Source of the DNA: Branchiostoma floridae
Lineage: Eukaryota > Chordata > Leptocardii > Amphioxiformes > Branchiostomatidae
DNA: 64,000 nucleotides
NCBI RefSeq assembly: GCF_000003815.2
Contig: NC_049983.1
Coordinates: 16,212,437 to 16,276,436 of the forward strand
Direction of reading: 5' to 3'
Notes under the pieces: model-generated
The model's database searches: none
What the model was told of the DNA's origin: nothing
Seen by the model: the letters and a program-made list of their open reading frames with translations, nothing else
Shown here: piece after piece, positions 1 to 20,766 of the stretch
How the letters are laid out: the number at the start of each line of letters is the position of its first letter
How positions within the stretch are numbered: the first letter of the stretch is position 1
Program-made: the position numbers and the translations under genes

Positions 1-251
1 TAAACGGGGCTTCATGACATCAGCATCATGCCACACGACCCAACTCAAGTGCAAACACCTGAAAAAGCTCTTTTCCCCTCCTACTACAAAATTTAAGTCT
101 CTGCAAAGATAGATGAATTTGGAGCGCCTTTTTCTTTAAAAAGTTGCTTCATCTTTTTGTGTAACGTTGCATTTATTTGTCCAAAAATATTGAGATTAAT
201 TTGAGTTGAAAACGTACTGTATTATTAATTTATTTTTACTTTTCTTCACAG

Positions 252-8096
<7,845 letters not shown>

Positions 8097-11000
8097 CTCC
8101 CATCAACAAACATCTCAACTCTATATTAGGGTGTTTTAAAGATTTAGACTAAGTTTCTGTACTTAGTCTAGTTTCATCCAGCTTTAGTAGTCTGAATTAT
8201 GTTTAGATGTGTTTGGACTTCTGTAGACATTTAATCATTCTGATTTCATCATTTTTAATGCAGTTGTCATAGTTTGGATATACTGGTAATAGAACTGTAA
8301 GTGTAAGTCTACTTAAGTCTCCATCTATTTTAAGGAGGTTGGATTTAAGGGTTTTGCACACATACAGTCCAAGATTTCATGTTATGCAGATAGAACATGT
8401 GACTCGGTTAGCAGTGGATCATATGTTTTAGAAAGTGTATGGTGCCCTATGTCTCTCTTAGGGGGATATGCCATATCATTCTTTAAGAAAGACTGCAATG
8501 GGACACTCAAAAATTTAAGTCCAAATTTTGTGTTTGAAATTGCAGTTCAACTTTAATACAGAATGACTTCTACCAACACAGATGAACTTTCAAGCCATGC
8601 TTTGATCTCATTCTAATCTACATGTGTATTTCATATTTCAATTACATTCATCAAAACGACTTTAATTATTATTGCTCACCCACCATTTACATGTGATGAA
8701 AACAAACGATTGATCGAATAGCTGCAGGATTCTGTGGAAGATTGATGCTTACAAATTGATGTTGAGTGAAATTCTGGATTTGATCAAGATATTAGTATAT
8801 GTGTCTTGAAGCTATAGTGAGTGATATGGTTGAGACAATTTTGTTTTGTGGATTGTCTTTTCACAAATATTGAGTTTATAGTTTGTTTTACATGTCACTA
8901 ATACCACCAGGTGTTAAAATCATGTTTTTGGCAGCTGTACACAACAATGTTAATTTTGTATAAGTTAGCATTTTGAATGTTCCCTGTGAAAGTAAATTTA
9001 TTACAGTCTAGCAACTAGCTTTAACACTCCTTGCAATGTCAACTGCTTATGCATGTTCATTAATCAGTTTGTTGTTAGTTGGAAAAAATTTGATGAGTTA
9101 ATACAGCTCCTGTCACACACAGCCTTCCAAACTTGTCCAGACAACTGTGAGCGAGGTCTTCTGTGTTGGAGTTTGGTCAGTGAGGTTGACTACATGTCGT
9201 TTTAGTTGTCTTTGCCAGCATACGTTTTGTAGTCGGTAAAGTCATATTTATCATGGATATGATCAAGTCAGAGGGTTTACTGGGCTAGAATGGAATAGAT
9301 TCCAGGCTAGTTACCCAATGTTGACCTTGGTTGACCCCTCAAGGTCAACCGCTTGGGTCATAAGCAAGGTCATATGAGGGAAAGTTCAGAATGTGACGGG
9401 TTCAAGATTCACTAAACTAGCTTAGAATTTTCTGCATCAAGAAAATGATTTTATACAGTATCCATGGTAAATAACCTCTTGTTGCACATCTGGAAATTTA
9501 TCTGCGATAATAGTGAAACATCGTTTGATTCTGTTAACTTCACGTACTATAATGTCTAAGTTTTCTTATGTCTCTCTTACTTTAGACACTAAATCAATAT
9601 AGTAACGTTACAGTTCATTGTTGTTGAAAATTTACCTTGTGGATTAATTAAATTATGACATAATGTATATAACAGCAGGGGGTTACTACAATCAGTACAA
9701 GATTATAGTCAATGCAAAACAGAGTCATTGTGGGTGACTGTGTTAGAAAACTTAATGAAAATTCATTGTACGAATTGTGTCAAACTTCAGTACTGGCACC
9801 ATATGATTGTCTCAATAGCACATCATTTCACAGTGCTTAAAAAGACTGTAATTTTTCTATTGAAAGGTGAACATGCACCTGTAGCTAATCACCCTTCCCA
9901 AAACAAAATATGTGAAGTACAAAATGTAAGAACCTTTGCATGCAGAGTTGAATGTACTTGATAGTAACTGGAGGTTTGAGTTCCAACTTCCAGGTATGCA
10001 TAGGTTAAACACCAATGATCAATAATACAGATGATCATATAAAATCATGTGATAGACACATATTCTGTTGTAAATACTATATATTAAATTTGCTAGAATA
10101 TTGCTGGAATACTATTGGTCTAATGCTGCCACAAATAAAAGTGGTACATGTACATGTCCTAGTTGGGGCTCACACTTATTGTACAGTCATAGGCCACATT
10201 GAAACAGTCCCATCCCATTTTAAAATAAGATTTAGTAAAGACCCTCCAGTCTGCAGCAACCACTCCTTGGTCACCTGCCATTTTTCCTATATCCCTCACG
10301 TTTTTGTGTAGAGACCAAGTGTGACTCTACAACTGCAGGTGTATAGTTTACATGTACATGTACAACTTACTGTCAAATTTTGATGGCATTCCTGAGGCAC
10401 TTGTGGATTTGTCATGCAAAATTCAGCAGTATTTTTGTTGGAAATTGTTGTGGTATTGATCATTTTCGGTAGCCAGTCCTGTCCAAACTTCCCTGAAAGC
10501 CGCCCTCTGGTGAAACATATTGTACTGTTACTGCTATACTTTTACTGTAGAAATCTTTAACTAGATCTACTCTATGAAATGTAGTTGAGAGTTTTTATTG
10601 ACTTTGAAATTTTGAAATATGTAGAGGCAAAGTTTGAACAGACAAGACTTAATGCATTGATATACAAACTGAGCGCAGGAAATAATGTAAGCAACAAAGG
10701 AGTATGTAAAATCAATATTAACCATTATTGTCATAAATATCAAATTTTGCATGACACATGTTTGGTATACTAGCAGTGTATTCACATTTCTTGAGTTACT
10801 TCAACATTTTTATTTAGATTTTCAGTGCTGTAAAATTTTACATAGTCTTAGACTAGAATTTTGTAGTACATCTTAATAAGTTTGCCTTATTTTCAAGTCT
10901 TTCCCCTGTAAACTTGAACTAGCCGTCTATAGCAACCACAGAATGGCAACTGTTCAGTATATGTGAAAACCTTTTTGAGTGTAGCCATGCAAAAATGCAT

Positions 11001-11395
11001 CAGCATTACCTTAAGTTCTTTTGTTAGCAAAACTTGTCAGTAGTGATTTGTATGTAAGAAAATATGTAGACTCGAATTAAGAACTATTCTTAACAGTTAT
11101 TTTGTACAGAGAGTGAAAGATAATTGTATCAAAGATAAAGCATATCTTGAGTAGGATTAGCCTCGTTAGAGGCCTTCCACAAGGGCTGGCGTTTTGTTTG
11201 GGGGAGTGATGATTTGTCGTGTCTCGTGGTTTCCGCACAACAATAACTGCCAGCACTCATGGAAGGCCGCGAAGGAGGCTCGGTAGAGAAGACAGTGGTT
11301 GAGTTTTGTACAATAGGAAGTAACTGCATGGGTCACTGATATGATATTGTATTGTAAATTGTTATGAAGAAGAAATAAATCTTATTGGTGAGTAC
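8097..11395 (+). other. Probable p38 3' UTR and AT-rich downstream DNA
   Basis: No credible exon seen. A canonical AATAAA at about 11374 may be the p38 polyadenylation signal, giving a 3' UTR of about 3.3 kb; earlier cleavage is possible. Short open frames here look random and carry no domain. Confidence 0.4.
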
Positions 11396-13700
11396 TCTTT
11401 GTGATTTATGTTAATCTTATATTATCACAGATATTTAAGAGTGGCATTGACTTTGAGACTTTTAGTTGTTGCTCACCTGTTACAATTGCCACCTCCAGAA
11501 ACATACATTTACACAAACACACATGTGTACGCTCATGCACACACACACACACACACACAAAACAATACCTCCTTCAACATGTTTTGGTGGTAAAAAAACA
11601 CTAAACCCCTGACCCCCAAAGCAGGTCAAAGGGCATGGGATAAATGTCAACATCCCACAGTACAGGACTTTAATGCAACTACCTTGCTCGACTAGTTGCC
11701 AGAATATGACACAGTCTAAGAGTAAATAAGTGAACGTTGGTGAACAACGAAGTGCAGGACAAGTTGTAATTGCACTCTAAAGGAATCAAGTAGCTGTCAT
11801 GATCAGGTTATGCGCCCTGACGCAGCGGCGGTCGGCGGCGACGATTGTCGGGAGATGGCTGGACTTTCACCGGGGAGCGCGAGCGGCTTCACAAGGTACG
11901 GTGCTGCTTGGTCGGAGAAAATCTATGTTTATGAAAATGAACGAAATTCCCTGAGTGAGAAAAACGACCAATTTATCTATGTCATGGTCCCCAGTAGAAA
12001 GATTTCAGCAATATGTCTAAAATGCAGGCATTCCCGTGCCTCCACACTGCTAAAATTAATAATTCTGACTCGGAAGTCGAAGGAATCAAAAACTCAAAAG
12101 GCTAAACAAAAAAGACAGGCTGACAGAAACTTGCAGATGCTTAGACTAGAGGACTCAGATGTGGGGGAAAACACCCCTAATTTGGCCTACCAGACGAAAA
12201 TCATGTGACCAGGCTAAGCTTTTTTGTAGACAAAACACTACCGGTAATGTCATTACCGTCGCCAAGAAGGCCAATTTTCGGTGGTGTGTCTGCCGATGTC
12301 TGACTGTGTTTTGTGTGTTTGTGAACAGCAAAATCCAAGAACTTGCTGATGCTTTGTTTGGCAAGTTTTGGCAAAAGGAGGATGATTTAATAGATTATAG
12401 TCCACCTGGCAGCTTTCCAAGGTACTGCAGCAGAACTTCTGGTCATGATATCTGGTGTTCAGCCTTCTGGGTACTATGGTCACGATTGTAATGTGGGCCC
12501 CCTATCAGATTTTTGGCGACGCCTCAGGGGCTAGCCCAATAGTCGGTATATGTCCGATTGGCAAAAATTCCCGGAATCAGGGTATAATTTGTATGATCAA
12601 TGAGGAAATTTCGTAAACTGGCTGCATCCATGATAGAACTCTCAAACATTGATTTTGACAGTAGTAGAATGTAATTGAGAAAGAGAGGAACATTGCTAGA
12701 TATAAACTATGCAAATTTTGAAGACCTCTTATTTGTATAATCAATTCCATGTTGTACAAGAATTTGAGACTTGCAGCATCTGGAAGTTAAGTAAAGGTGA
12801 CCATTATTTAACTTAAGAAACAGTGGAGACTTGCAGTCGCCCGCCTCGCGGCCGACCGATAGATAGATAGATAGATAGACCATTATTGAAATTATGTAAA
12901 TCACTGGACTCATTTACATCAATGTTGAGGAGATGCCAGAGGAAAATTCATTGCTAAAATGAGACTTCAATACTCGGATTGCTTCTGATCAACTGTTATA
13001 TATATATATATAATGTTAAAAATTAATATATATGTATATACTAGAAAGGCCGACATTTGCTTAAGAGCAAATACAGCATATTTCAGCCATACCCCTTCCC
13101 ACGCAACATTGGACTGTTCCAAATCACCCCTGCGCAAAAATGGAACATCCTCTTAACAGTACATTATCCCCCAAAGTGGACTGGTATTGTGAATTGACTC
13201 CAGGTAAAAACAGACCTTGCTTCTATTTTTCAGAAAATGACAATAATCACACCTTCCATTCAGAAAATTTTCATCATGACTGAAAATTGTTGAATGACTT
13301 CATGTAATGTCATTAACAATTTTCAGTACGATAACTAGGTGTAAGTTTAAAAAAGTATAAGCTCCTTGTGATGTGGGTACATTTATTATTGCAATGAACT
13401 TTTTTTATTCAAGTAGGGCATACGATTTAATAATTATCAAGCAGGTGCAGGTACTGTAGGAGCGTTTGTTTTCTTCAAGCTGTAAAACTGTTAAACTGTT
13501 TTACTTTGTATGCAATCAACCATCGAGCCTATTCTTATTTCAGTTTAACAACTTCCTGCCAGACCCGGAAGATACGATTGAACCTTGTTCGAGGATTTAT
13601 TTTCGTCTGTCTGGTCAGTCTGTTCATACCCTGGCGCTGAGAGTGTTTTATTGGGCTGAAACTCTGGCAGTTTAAAGTTACTTCCAATTTAAATGTTCAA
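11396..13700. other. Intergenic DNA, no gene recognised
   Basis: Contains a (CA)n run at about 11538-11558, a GC-rich patch at 11805-11895, and (GATA)n at about 12858-12880. From about 13042 there is a copy of the repeat beginning 'actagaaaggccgacattt', also at 18974. The 132-aa frame at 11810 has no recognisable domain. An ATG at 11855 followed by a possible donor at 11897 could be a 5' exon, but nothing supports it further. Confidence 0.4.
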
Positions 13701-13719
13701 AGTTTATGCCAAACAACAA

Positions 13720-13875
13720 CAGCACTAGGAAATGTGGCCACTATAGACAGGTGGTCACTATAGAGAAAATGCTGATCTATTGACTAGGAGCCATACGTTA
13801 CACATGATTTCAGTACACTGATCATTAATCATATAAACATTGCACAGGTAAGCCAATTGTTTAGATGTACAATTA
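13720..13875. repeat. Partial copy of Tc1/mariner-like MITE
   Basis: Contains 'gtggccactatagacaggtgg' (18 of which recur at 24140) and a following 'gagaaaatg(c/t)tgatc' block. Both also occur inside the complete element at 24096-24578. Its ends are missing here. Confidence 0.6.
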
Positions 13876-14259
13876 AGTTCAAATAATTCTGAAGAGAAAT
13901 ATTGATGAGAAAATAATCATTCTCGCCACTGTCTAACTTATAATTACGTATCAAAACTAAACGCAGATTTTCTAACTAACGCACCTTTCGCCGGCTTCAT
14001 CATAGGACCGCCGGCTATCAATCAAACACGGCTGTTGATTAGACTTAGAGTTTCAAACAGTCATGTGCTGTGTGCCAGTTGACAGCGAACTTCATGCTAC
14101 GTGATGTTTTACATTGCTTGGACCTTCTTTCCTACAGCGGTGCTTCTACAAAATATTTAGACTCTAACACTGAGTTTTATAGAATAGAATTTGACGCAGA
14201 GCAGCGTTTTTTGCTGGGTATTTTTTTTTAAACATGTCCGTGGGAATATCAGCGAGGCG

Positions 14260-15570
14260 GCGACGTAGGGATATCAGACCGTCAACAAAAGTCGCACGGC
14301 GGCTAACGGCGCAGCGAAGATACTAGCGCTATAAATAAGCGCTTCAACTAAGGATATGGCAACCCGTACAATATTTTTGTATACTGTTGAGCTAAGTAAA
14401 GTTTGTTGTTTATGAGGTTTTAGTTGTCTTTGAAGCTTTGACCCGAAATATTTTAAAGTCAGACTGCTGAAGAGAAGTAAGTGACTGCTACGATTATCGT
14501 AGATATGGCCCTAAAAAAACTGATAAAAGAAGCCTTCTCAATAGCCTAAAATGCAAGAGCTTCCGGGGGGGCTTCGCCCACCTGGGTCCCCCCCACAGTG
14601 GCCCTGCCCCTGGACCCCGCCAGGGACATTCGGCGGCCCCCGGACCCCTGTCCGACACTTTGAAAAAATCCTGGCGAGAAGTCTGTACGGCCTGAGTCTT
14701 CAAGTTAACGTATTGTGTGGTCCCGCTTATGAATATTAATTAGCCTTCGCTTTCCTCTTCGCTGATTGGCTGAACCATTAATTGAATTAACTCTTCCTGC
14801 CGGCTAGACGCAGGTGCAGATGTCGGCTCTGTGGGGTGAACGTCCGAAAGGTCACGGCATGGAGAACGAAAGAAAACCAATTTCCCCTAAAAAAAGTGCT
14901 GTAATTAAGCCTTTTACAGTACTTTATGCCAAAAATTTTACTTGGATCATTTTACCAACTATATTATGCCTATCTATACCAAATGTTACTCATACCAGGG
15001 TACAGGGGTGCAAAATATACCGTTATAAGACCGTCAACAACAGTCGCACGGAGCTAACAGCGCAGCGAAAATACCATCGCTAGCGTTTCAACTTCGGATA
15101 ACAAGTTATAAGTACTGTTGAACTCAGTAACGTTAAAGTTTGTTTTTAGTTGCCTTTGACGGTTTGACCTGAAACAGTGTTACGCTAAACTCCTGAAGAG
15201 AAGTTAAGTGACTGCTGCGATTATCATAGATATGCCCCTAAGAACTGATACAATATAAAGCCTTCTGAATAGTCTAAAATGCGAGAGCCTTAGGCGGGCT
15301 TTGCTCCCCCTGGCGGGAACACTGCTATATACGGGATCATGAGGCCCCGCTTATGAATATTAATTAGCCTTTGGCCTCCTCTTCGCTGATTGGCTAGGTC
15401 TTTGATTCAATTAACTCTCCGGCTGACGCGCACAGGTGTGGCTCTGTGCGGGGTCACGGAAGGTCACGTCAGGAGGCCAAAAGAAAACAAATTTCCCCTC
15501 AGAAAAGTGCCAAAATTGATCATTTTAAAGTTGTTTATGTCAAAAATTTTACTTGAATCTTGTTACCAAG
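14260..15570. repeat. Diverged tandem duplication, about 750 bp unit
   Basis: Blocks recur in order at an offset of about 650-760 bp. 'agaccgtcaacaa(a/c)agtcgcacgg' is at 14277 and 15026, 'cccgcttatgaatattaatta' (cut to 20 here) at 14722 and 15346, and a CTCTTCGCTGATTGGCT block at 14755 and 15378. A 'tttcccct' block precedes each copy's end. The copies differ by many indels, so the duplication is old. A G/C-rich insert at 14560-14670 is only in the first copy. No coding potential seen. Confidence 0.7.
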
Positions 15571-15584
15571 TATCTAATGCCTAT

Positions 15585-16282
15585 CTATACCAAATTTCAG
15601 GTCATTTAATTGTAATACCAGGGTACAGGAACCAAAAGTGTCCTTTTTTGGTCAAAAATTGGCCAAAAATCGCAAAAATAAGCATTTTGTTGCACTGTAC
15701 ACCAAAAGTGTTATTGAATTTATATGAAGGGATTATCAAGGCACATCTGTGTCAAATTTCAGCTCATTCGGTTGCAATACCAAGGTACAGGAGCCAAAAG
15801 TGTCCTTTTTTGGTCAAAATTGGTCAAAAATCGCAAAAATAGCATTTTGTTGTACTGTACACCAAAATGTCATTGATTTATATGGCGGCATTATCAAAGC
15901 ACATCTCTGTCCAATTTCAGCTCATTTGGTTGTAATACCAGGGTACAGGGNNNNNNNNNNNNNNNNNNNNNNNNNNNNNNNNNNNNNNNNNNNNNNNNNN
16001 NNNNNNNNNNNNNNNNNNNNNNNNNNNNNNNNNNNNNNNNNNNNNNNNNNNNNNNNNNNNNNNNNNNNNNNNNNNNNNNNNNNNNNNNNNNNNNNNNNNN
16101 NNNNNNNNNNNNNNNNNNNNNNNNNNNNNNNNNNNNNNNNNNNNNNNNNNNNNNNNNNNNNNNNNNNTTTAGAGGCAGATATGAAAGAAATGAGAAAAAG
16201 GCATCAAGGTATTGGCCCATTCTACCCCTGTGCCAAATTTCAGGTCATTCGGTCCAGGAACGGCGGAGATGAATCACTTTGA
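15585..16282. repeat. 160-bp tandem repeat family, array 1
   Basis: Units at about 160-bp spacing, each starting near 'ccaaatttcaggtcatttgg' (variants at 15590, 15751 and 15909), followed by 'taccagggtacagg' and an A-rich 'ccaaaa' block. Interrupted by a 217-N gap (15951-16167). The array ends at 'cggcggagatgaatcacttt', then a (GAA)/(GAAA) run, then a hairpin-prone AT tail to about 16372. The same end is seen at 20272-20370. Confidence 0.85.
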
Positions 16283-16447
16283 AGATTTGACAGGAGAAAG
16301 AAGAAGAAAGAAAGAAGAAACATTACGAATACAATATATTTCACCATACTATGTATGGCTGAAATATAAAAAGTTGCAGGACCTTTCTGTATTTTTAAAA
16401 CAAACAAAGTATATAGGCATAAATTAAAAGGTTATTGACCATTTCAG

Positions 16448-17302
16448 CCAGACCATGTCCTGGTTTGACGGCCCAAACTAACGGAGCGCTGAGTTCTCCT
16501 GGTCCATACGCCTATCCAAACCAGGTTACAGTCACCTGTAACTCGGGATACGATCTGGACGGAGTCTCTCCTGTGACGTGCCAAGCTGACGGAACATGGA
16601 GCAACCCTGTAGGAATATGCAGACGTAAGATAACTGTTTACACATAGATTATGTTCAATGCTACGTAATTTGTACCCCCAAACTTAGATATGTAAATTGA
16701 ATCAGCAAAATTACTAGTAACCTTTAGAGACCAATTTTAGCCTCTTTTTTGAGGTACCGTCAAATGATAGATAATCAATATTTCGTCATGTAGCACAAGT
16801 ATACAAATCCCTAAAAGGTACCTGAAGAAGGTTTTCTAAAATTTACAGGCAGATGTCCCGTGTTGACAGCCCCGACTAACGGAGTACGGACGCCCCCTAC
16901 CGGAGCAAACTCCTTCTATAATACAGTAACGTTCACCTGCAACGAGGGATACCAACTGAACGGCGCGACTTCCACGACATGCCAAACTGACGGAACATGG
17001 AGTAACGCTGTTCCAACATGCACACGTAAGACGAATTACAAGAAAGGACTTGTCAATGCACTTAGCTAATTCTGTTCCAACACACACGCGTAACACGACT
17101 TGCTAGTTGATACATATATACTTTATGCCAACAATGTCCGGCGAACTAAAACATACACATATTCACCAGATAGCAAAGAGTGTATAAGAAGGGAATTGTT
17201 TGACCTTTTCGACTCAAAACTGTACACCTACAGTACAGAGACAGAGATGCCTTAAATGGTTGACTACTATTGTAGCGACGCCATTACCGCCGTTAACGGC
17301 CC
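16448..17302 (+). CDS. Sushi/CCP-domain protein, partial (two full exons and a third cut by a gap)
   Basis: Exon 16448-16624 (177 nt) and exon 16849-17025 (177 nt) each encode one sushi (CCP, complement control protein) module. Both run from RPCPGLTAQTNG or RCPVLTAPTNG, through VT(V/F)TCN(S/E)GY, to TCQ(A/T)DGTWS and a final Cys, giving the four-cysteine pattern. Both are phase 1-1, so they can be added or skipped without frame change. A third may start at 17274 (acceptor attgtag, then TPLPPLTA) and is cut by the 713-N gap from 17303. Such modules occur in secreted or cell-surface recognition proteins (complement regulators, selectins, lectin-like proteins). The rest of the gene is not in the window, so the protein cannot be named. 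Confidence 0.85.
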
Positions 17303-18015
17303 NNNNNNNNNNNNNNNNNNNNNNNNNNNNNNNNNNNNNNNNNNNNNNNNNNNNNNNNNNNNNNNNNNNNNNNNNNNNNNNNNNNNNNNNNNNNNNNNNN
17401 NNNNNNNNNNNNNNNNNNNNNNNNNNNNNNNNNNNNNNNNNNNNNNNNNNNNNNNNNNNNNNNNNNNNNNNNNNNNNNNNNNNNNNNNNNNNNNNNNNNN
17501 NNNNNNNNNNNNNNNNNNNNNNNNNNNNNNNNNNNNNNNNNNNNNNNNNNNNNNNNNNNNNNNNNNNNNNNNNNNNNNNNNNNNNNNNNNNNNNNNNNNN
17601 NNNNNNNNNNNNNNNNNNNNNNNNNNNNNNNNNNNNNNNNNNNNNNNNNNNNNNNNNNNNNNNNNNNNNNNNNNNNNNNNNNNNNNNNNNNNNNNNNNNN
17701 NNNNNNNNNNNNNNNNNNNNNNNNNNNNNNNNNNNNNNNNNNNNNNNNNNNNNNNNNNNNNNNNNNNNNNNNNNNNNNNNNNNNNNNNNNNNNNNNNNNN
17801 NNNNNNNNNNNNNNNNNNNNNNNNNNNNNNNNNNNNNNNNNNNNNNNNNNNNNNNNNNNNNNNNNNNNNNNNNNNNNNNNNNNNNNNNNNNNNNNNNNNN
17901 NNNNNNNNNNNNNNNNNNNNNNNNNNNNNNNNNNNNNNNNNNNNNNNNNNNNNNNNNNNNNNNNNNNNNNNNNNNNNNNNNNNNNNNNNNNNNNNNNNNN
18001 NNNNNNNNNNNNNNN
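17303..18015. other. Assembly gap (713 N)
   Basis: Unsequenced. It probably contains the rest of the third sushi exon and perhaps more modules. On the far side the sequence is already inside the 160-bp repeat family. Confidence 0.95.
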
Positions 18016-18059
18016 AAGAATGTTTGATCAAAGGGAAAATGAAGTACTGTGGGCACTTG

Positions 18060-18960
18060 TCCTTCACACCTTCATGCCGAATTTTAGGTCATTTGGTTTC
18101 AATATAAGGGCATAGGGGCCAAAAATATTCATTTTTTTAGTTAAAAATGGCTAAAAATCCCAAAATAACCCATTTTATAAGTGCTCTTTGAAGAAAGTGT
18201 TGATGGAGTCCTGTTGTCATATGTCCAATTTACCTTTGTACCAAATTTCAGGTCATTTGGTTTACATACAAGGGCATAGAAGCCAAAAATATACATTTTT
18301 AGTCAAAAATGGCCAAAAACCCTAAAATAACTCATTTAGGAAGTGATCTATGAAGAAACTGTCAATGGGCTCCTGTGAGCATATGTTCAATGCACCTCTG
18401 TACCAAATTTCAGGTCATTTGGTTTCTATACCAGGGCACAGGAGCAAAAAATATACATTTTTAGTCAAAAATGGCCAAAAACCCTAAAATAACTCATTTT
18501 TGGAGTAAACAATGAATAAAGCCTTGATGGGGTTCTGTGGTCATATGTCAAACGCACCTATGTACCAAATTTCAGGTCATTTGGTTTTAATACAAGGGCG
18601 CAGGAGCCAAAAATATACATTTTTAGTCAAAAATGGCCAAAAACCCTAAAATAACTAATTTTTGAAGTGATCTATAAAGAAAGTGTTGACGGTTTTCTGT
18701 GCTCATATGTCCAATGCACCTCTGTACCAAACTTCAGGTCATTAGCTTGTAATACCAGGGCACAGGGGCCCAAAATATACATATTTTGTCTAAAAATGAC
18801 CAAAAACCCTAAATATCATAAATTCTAAGGCCTCTATCAAAAAAGTGAAAAAAACACCTGGGGGTTTTTGCTATTTCTACCACCCTGCCAAATTTCCCCT
18901 CATTTGGCCCCAAAATGAAAAAGTTGAATCAACTTGAAGATTTTGACAGGAGAAGAAGAA
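18060..18960. repeat. 162-bp tandem repeat array 2
   Basis: Unit starts 'ccaaatttcaggtcatttgg' at 18241, 18403, 18565 and (variant) 18727, a regular 162-bp period. Each unit contains 'atatacatttttagtcaaaa', a 'ccctaaaataact' block and a 'catatgtccaatgcacctc' block. It ends with 'gaagattttgacaggagaag', as other copies do. Confidence 0.9.
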
Positions 18961-18973
18961 ACTCAGCAAAAAC

Positions 18974-20070
18974 ACTAGAAAGGCCGACATTTGCTTGAGA
19001 GCAAATACAGCATATTTCAGCCATCTCCCTCCTCATGTAACAATAGACTGTTCCAAAATCACCCATGTGCAAAAATTGAACACTTCTGCTTAAAATGACT
19101 TCTAACTACTAATCACACTTATGAGCAAAAATGAATCTTACAAAACCTCCTTCAAGAATGGACTCTTCTAGTGCACTCCATGTAGAAAGTTAAAATAGAC
19201 GACTCCAAAAACACTTCCGCTAAGTAATGGAATTTTGAATCATCAGCCGTCCAAAACCATATATGAAAAAAAAAACCTCTGTGCAAGAATCGACTCTTCC
19301 TGTTATACCCCTATGTAAATTGGAGCGATCCAAAAGTACATCAGCAAAAATAGGACATCGACATAATCAACAAAGCCCACAAAATGAATTTAAAAGAATA
19401 CCCCCTTCGTCGAAGAATGGAATCTCCCAGCACACCCTGTTTGAAATTGCACAATAGTCCAGAAATACTCACAGTACATGGCCTTTTGTATAATAAGCAA
19501 CCCAGTCCAAAACTGAATTTTAAAAAAGTCCCCTGTGCATGAATGGACTCTTCCAGATAACACCAGGCTTGCTGATTGGCTGTCAACTTCCATTCAACAA
19601 ATGGAATTCGGAATCATCACCCATGTCCAAAACTGAATTTTTTAAATCCCCCCTATGTGCAAAAATGGACTGTCCCAGTAGTAGTCTTATGTCAAGTGGT
19701 TCAGTGCAAAAACACTTCCGCTAAAAAAAACATTGGCATTATCACCAAAGTCTAAAAGTAAATTTTAAAAAACACGCCCTGTCCAACAATGGACTCTTCC
19801 AGCAAAATGAGCTTGCTCATTGGCTGGTCATTAATTGGATTTACCTTGTCCCCCAACCACCTGGATGTCTATGGAATAGGTAGGTAGGTAGATAATTGGA
19901 TCTACCTGGCACACCTGTGGCCCTGACACACCAGAATGACCTAGAGGTCGTTGACCTCGGCGCTTCAATCTCACATATCCAAAACTCTCCCACAAAAATC
20001 TCCTTAAGGAGCCATTTTGAAGTGATTTATACCAAATATTATACATGGATCCTTTGAATAAGTATCTAGG
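18974..20070. repeat. Degenerate repeat tract after array 2
   Basis: Begins with the 'actagaaaggccgacattt' block shared with 13042. It continues as loosely repeated motifs (aaaaatggactcttcc, cccatgtccaaaa) at roughly 120-160 bp spacing from about 19020 to 19800. No exon seen. Confidence 0.5.
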
Positions 20071-20074
20071 GTAC

Positions 20075-20455
20075 CTCTGTCCCAAATTTCAGGTCATTTG
20101 GATGTAATACCATGGTACAGGGGGCCAAATTATACAGTTTTGGTCCAAAAGTTGCAATAAAACCTTAATAAAATCATTTAAGGAGCAGATATGAAAAAAA
20201 TGAAAAAAACACATTTTGGTATTGGCTCACTCTACCCTTGTGCCAAATTTCAGGTCATTTGGTACAGGAACGGCGGAGATGAATCACTTTGAAGATTTGA
20301 CAGGAGAAAGAAAGAAAGAAAGAAACATTACGAATACAATATATTTCACCATACTATGTATGGCTGAAATATAAATATATTGCAATCCCATACTATGTAT
20401 GGATTGCAATATAACAATATATTTCACCATACCTATGGTATGGCTGAAATATAAT
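20075..20455. repeat. Array 3 of the same family, ending in three hairpins
   Basis: One repeat unit, then 'gcggagatgaatcactttga', a (GAAA)n run, and three successive hairpins at about 20346-20374, 20378-20412 and 20420-20452. The hairpins share a CCATAC(C)TATG(G)TATGG core. Compare 16258-16372. Confidence 0.8.
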
Positions 20456-20645
20456 AAAAAGGCAAACCAGGTTACTGTACACCCCCATGAAACTCCTTTT
20501 CCGCCGTACCCTAAAAATCTCGCCGTACCCGCTGAAAAATCTCGCCGTACCCTAAAAATATCGCCGTACCCGTCCCTATCCGCCGTACAAAACAGCCGAC
20601 ACCGCTCGGCCACAGGGCATACTCACACGAAAGTCGCATCTAAAA

Positions 20646-20766
20646 NNNNNNNNNNNNNNNNNNNNNNNNNNNNNNNNNNNNNNNNNNNNNNNNNNNNNNN
20701 NNNNNNNNNNNNNNNNNNNNNNNNNNNNNNNNNNNNNNNNNNNNNNNNNNNNNNNNNNNNNNNNNN
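20646..20766. other. Assembly gap (121 N) inside left inverted arm
   Basis: The flanks correspond to 23281 and 23403 in the intact right arm. The right-arm interval 23282-23402 is also 121 bp, so the missing sequence is probably close to the reverse complement of that interval. Confidence 0.8.

Noticed and set aside
11810-12208. 132-aa plus-strand frame
   Set aside because: No domain, a basic low-complexity end and no splice or promoter support beyond a GC-rich start.
15390-15842. 150-aa frame and overlapping frames with VIPGYRNQKCPFLV repeats
   Set aside because: They read through the 160-bp repeat units; repeated peptides reflect repeat DNA.
17200-18107. Long frames of 266-283 aa
   Set aside because: Almost entirely N from the 713-base gap.
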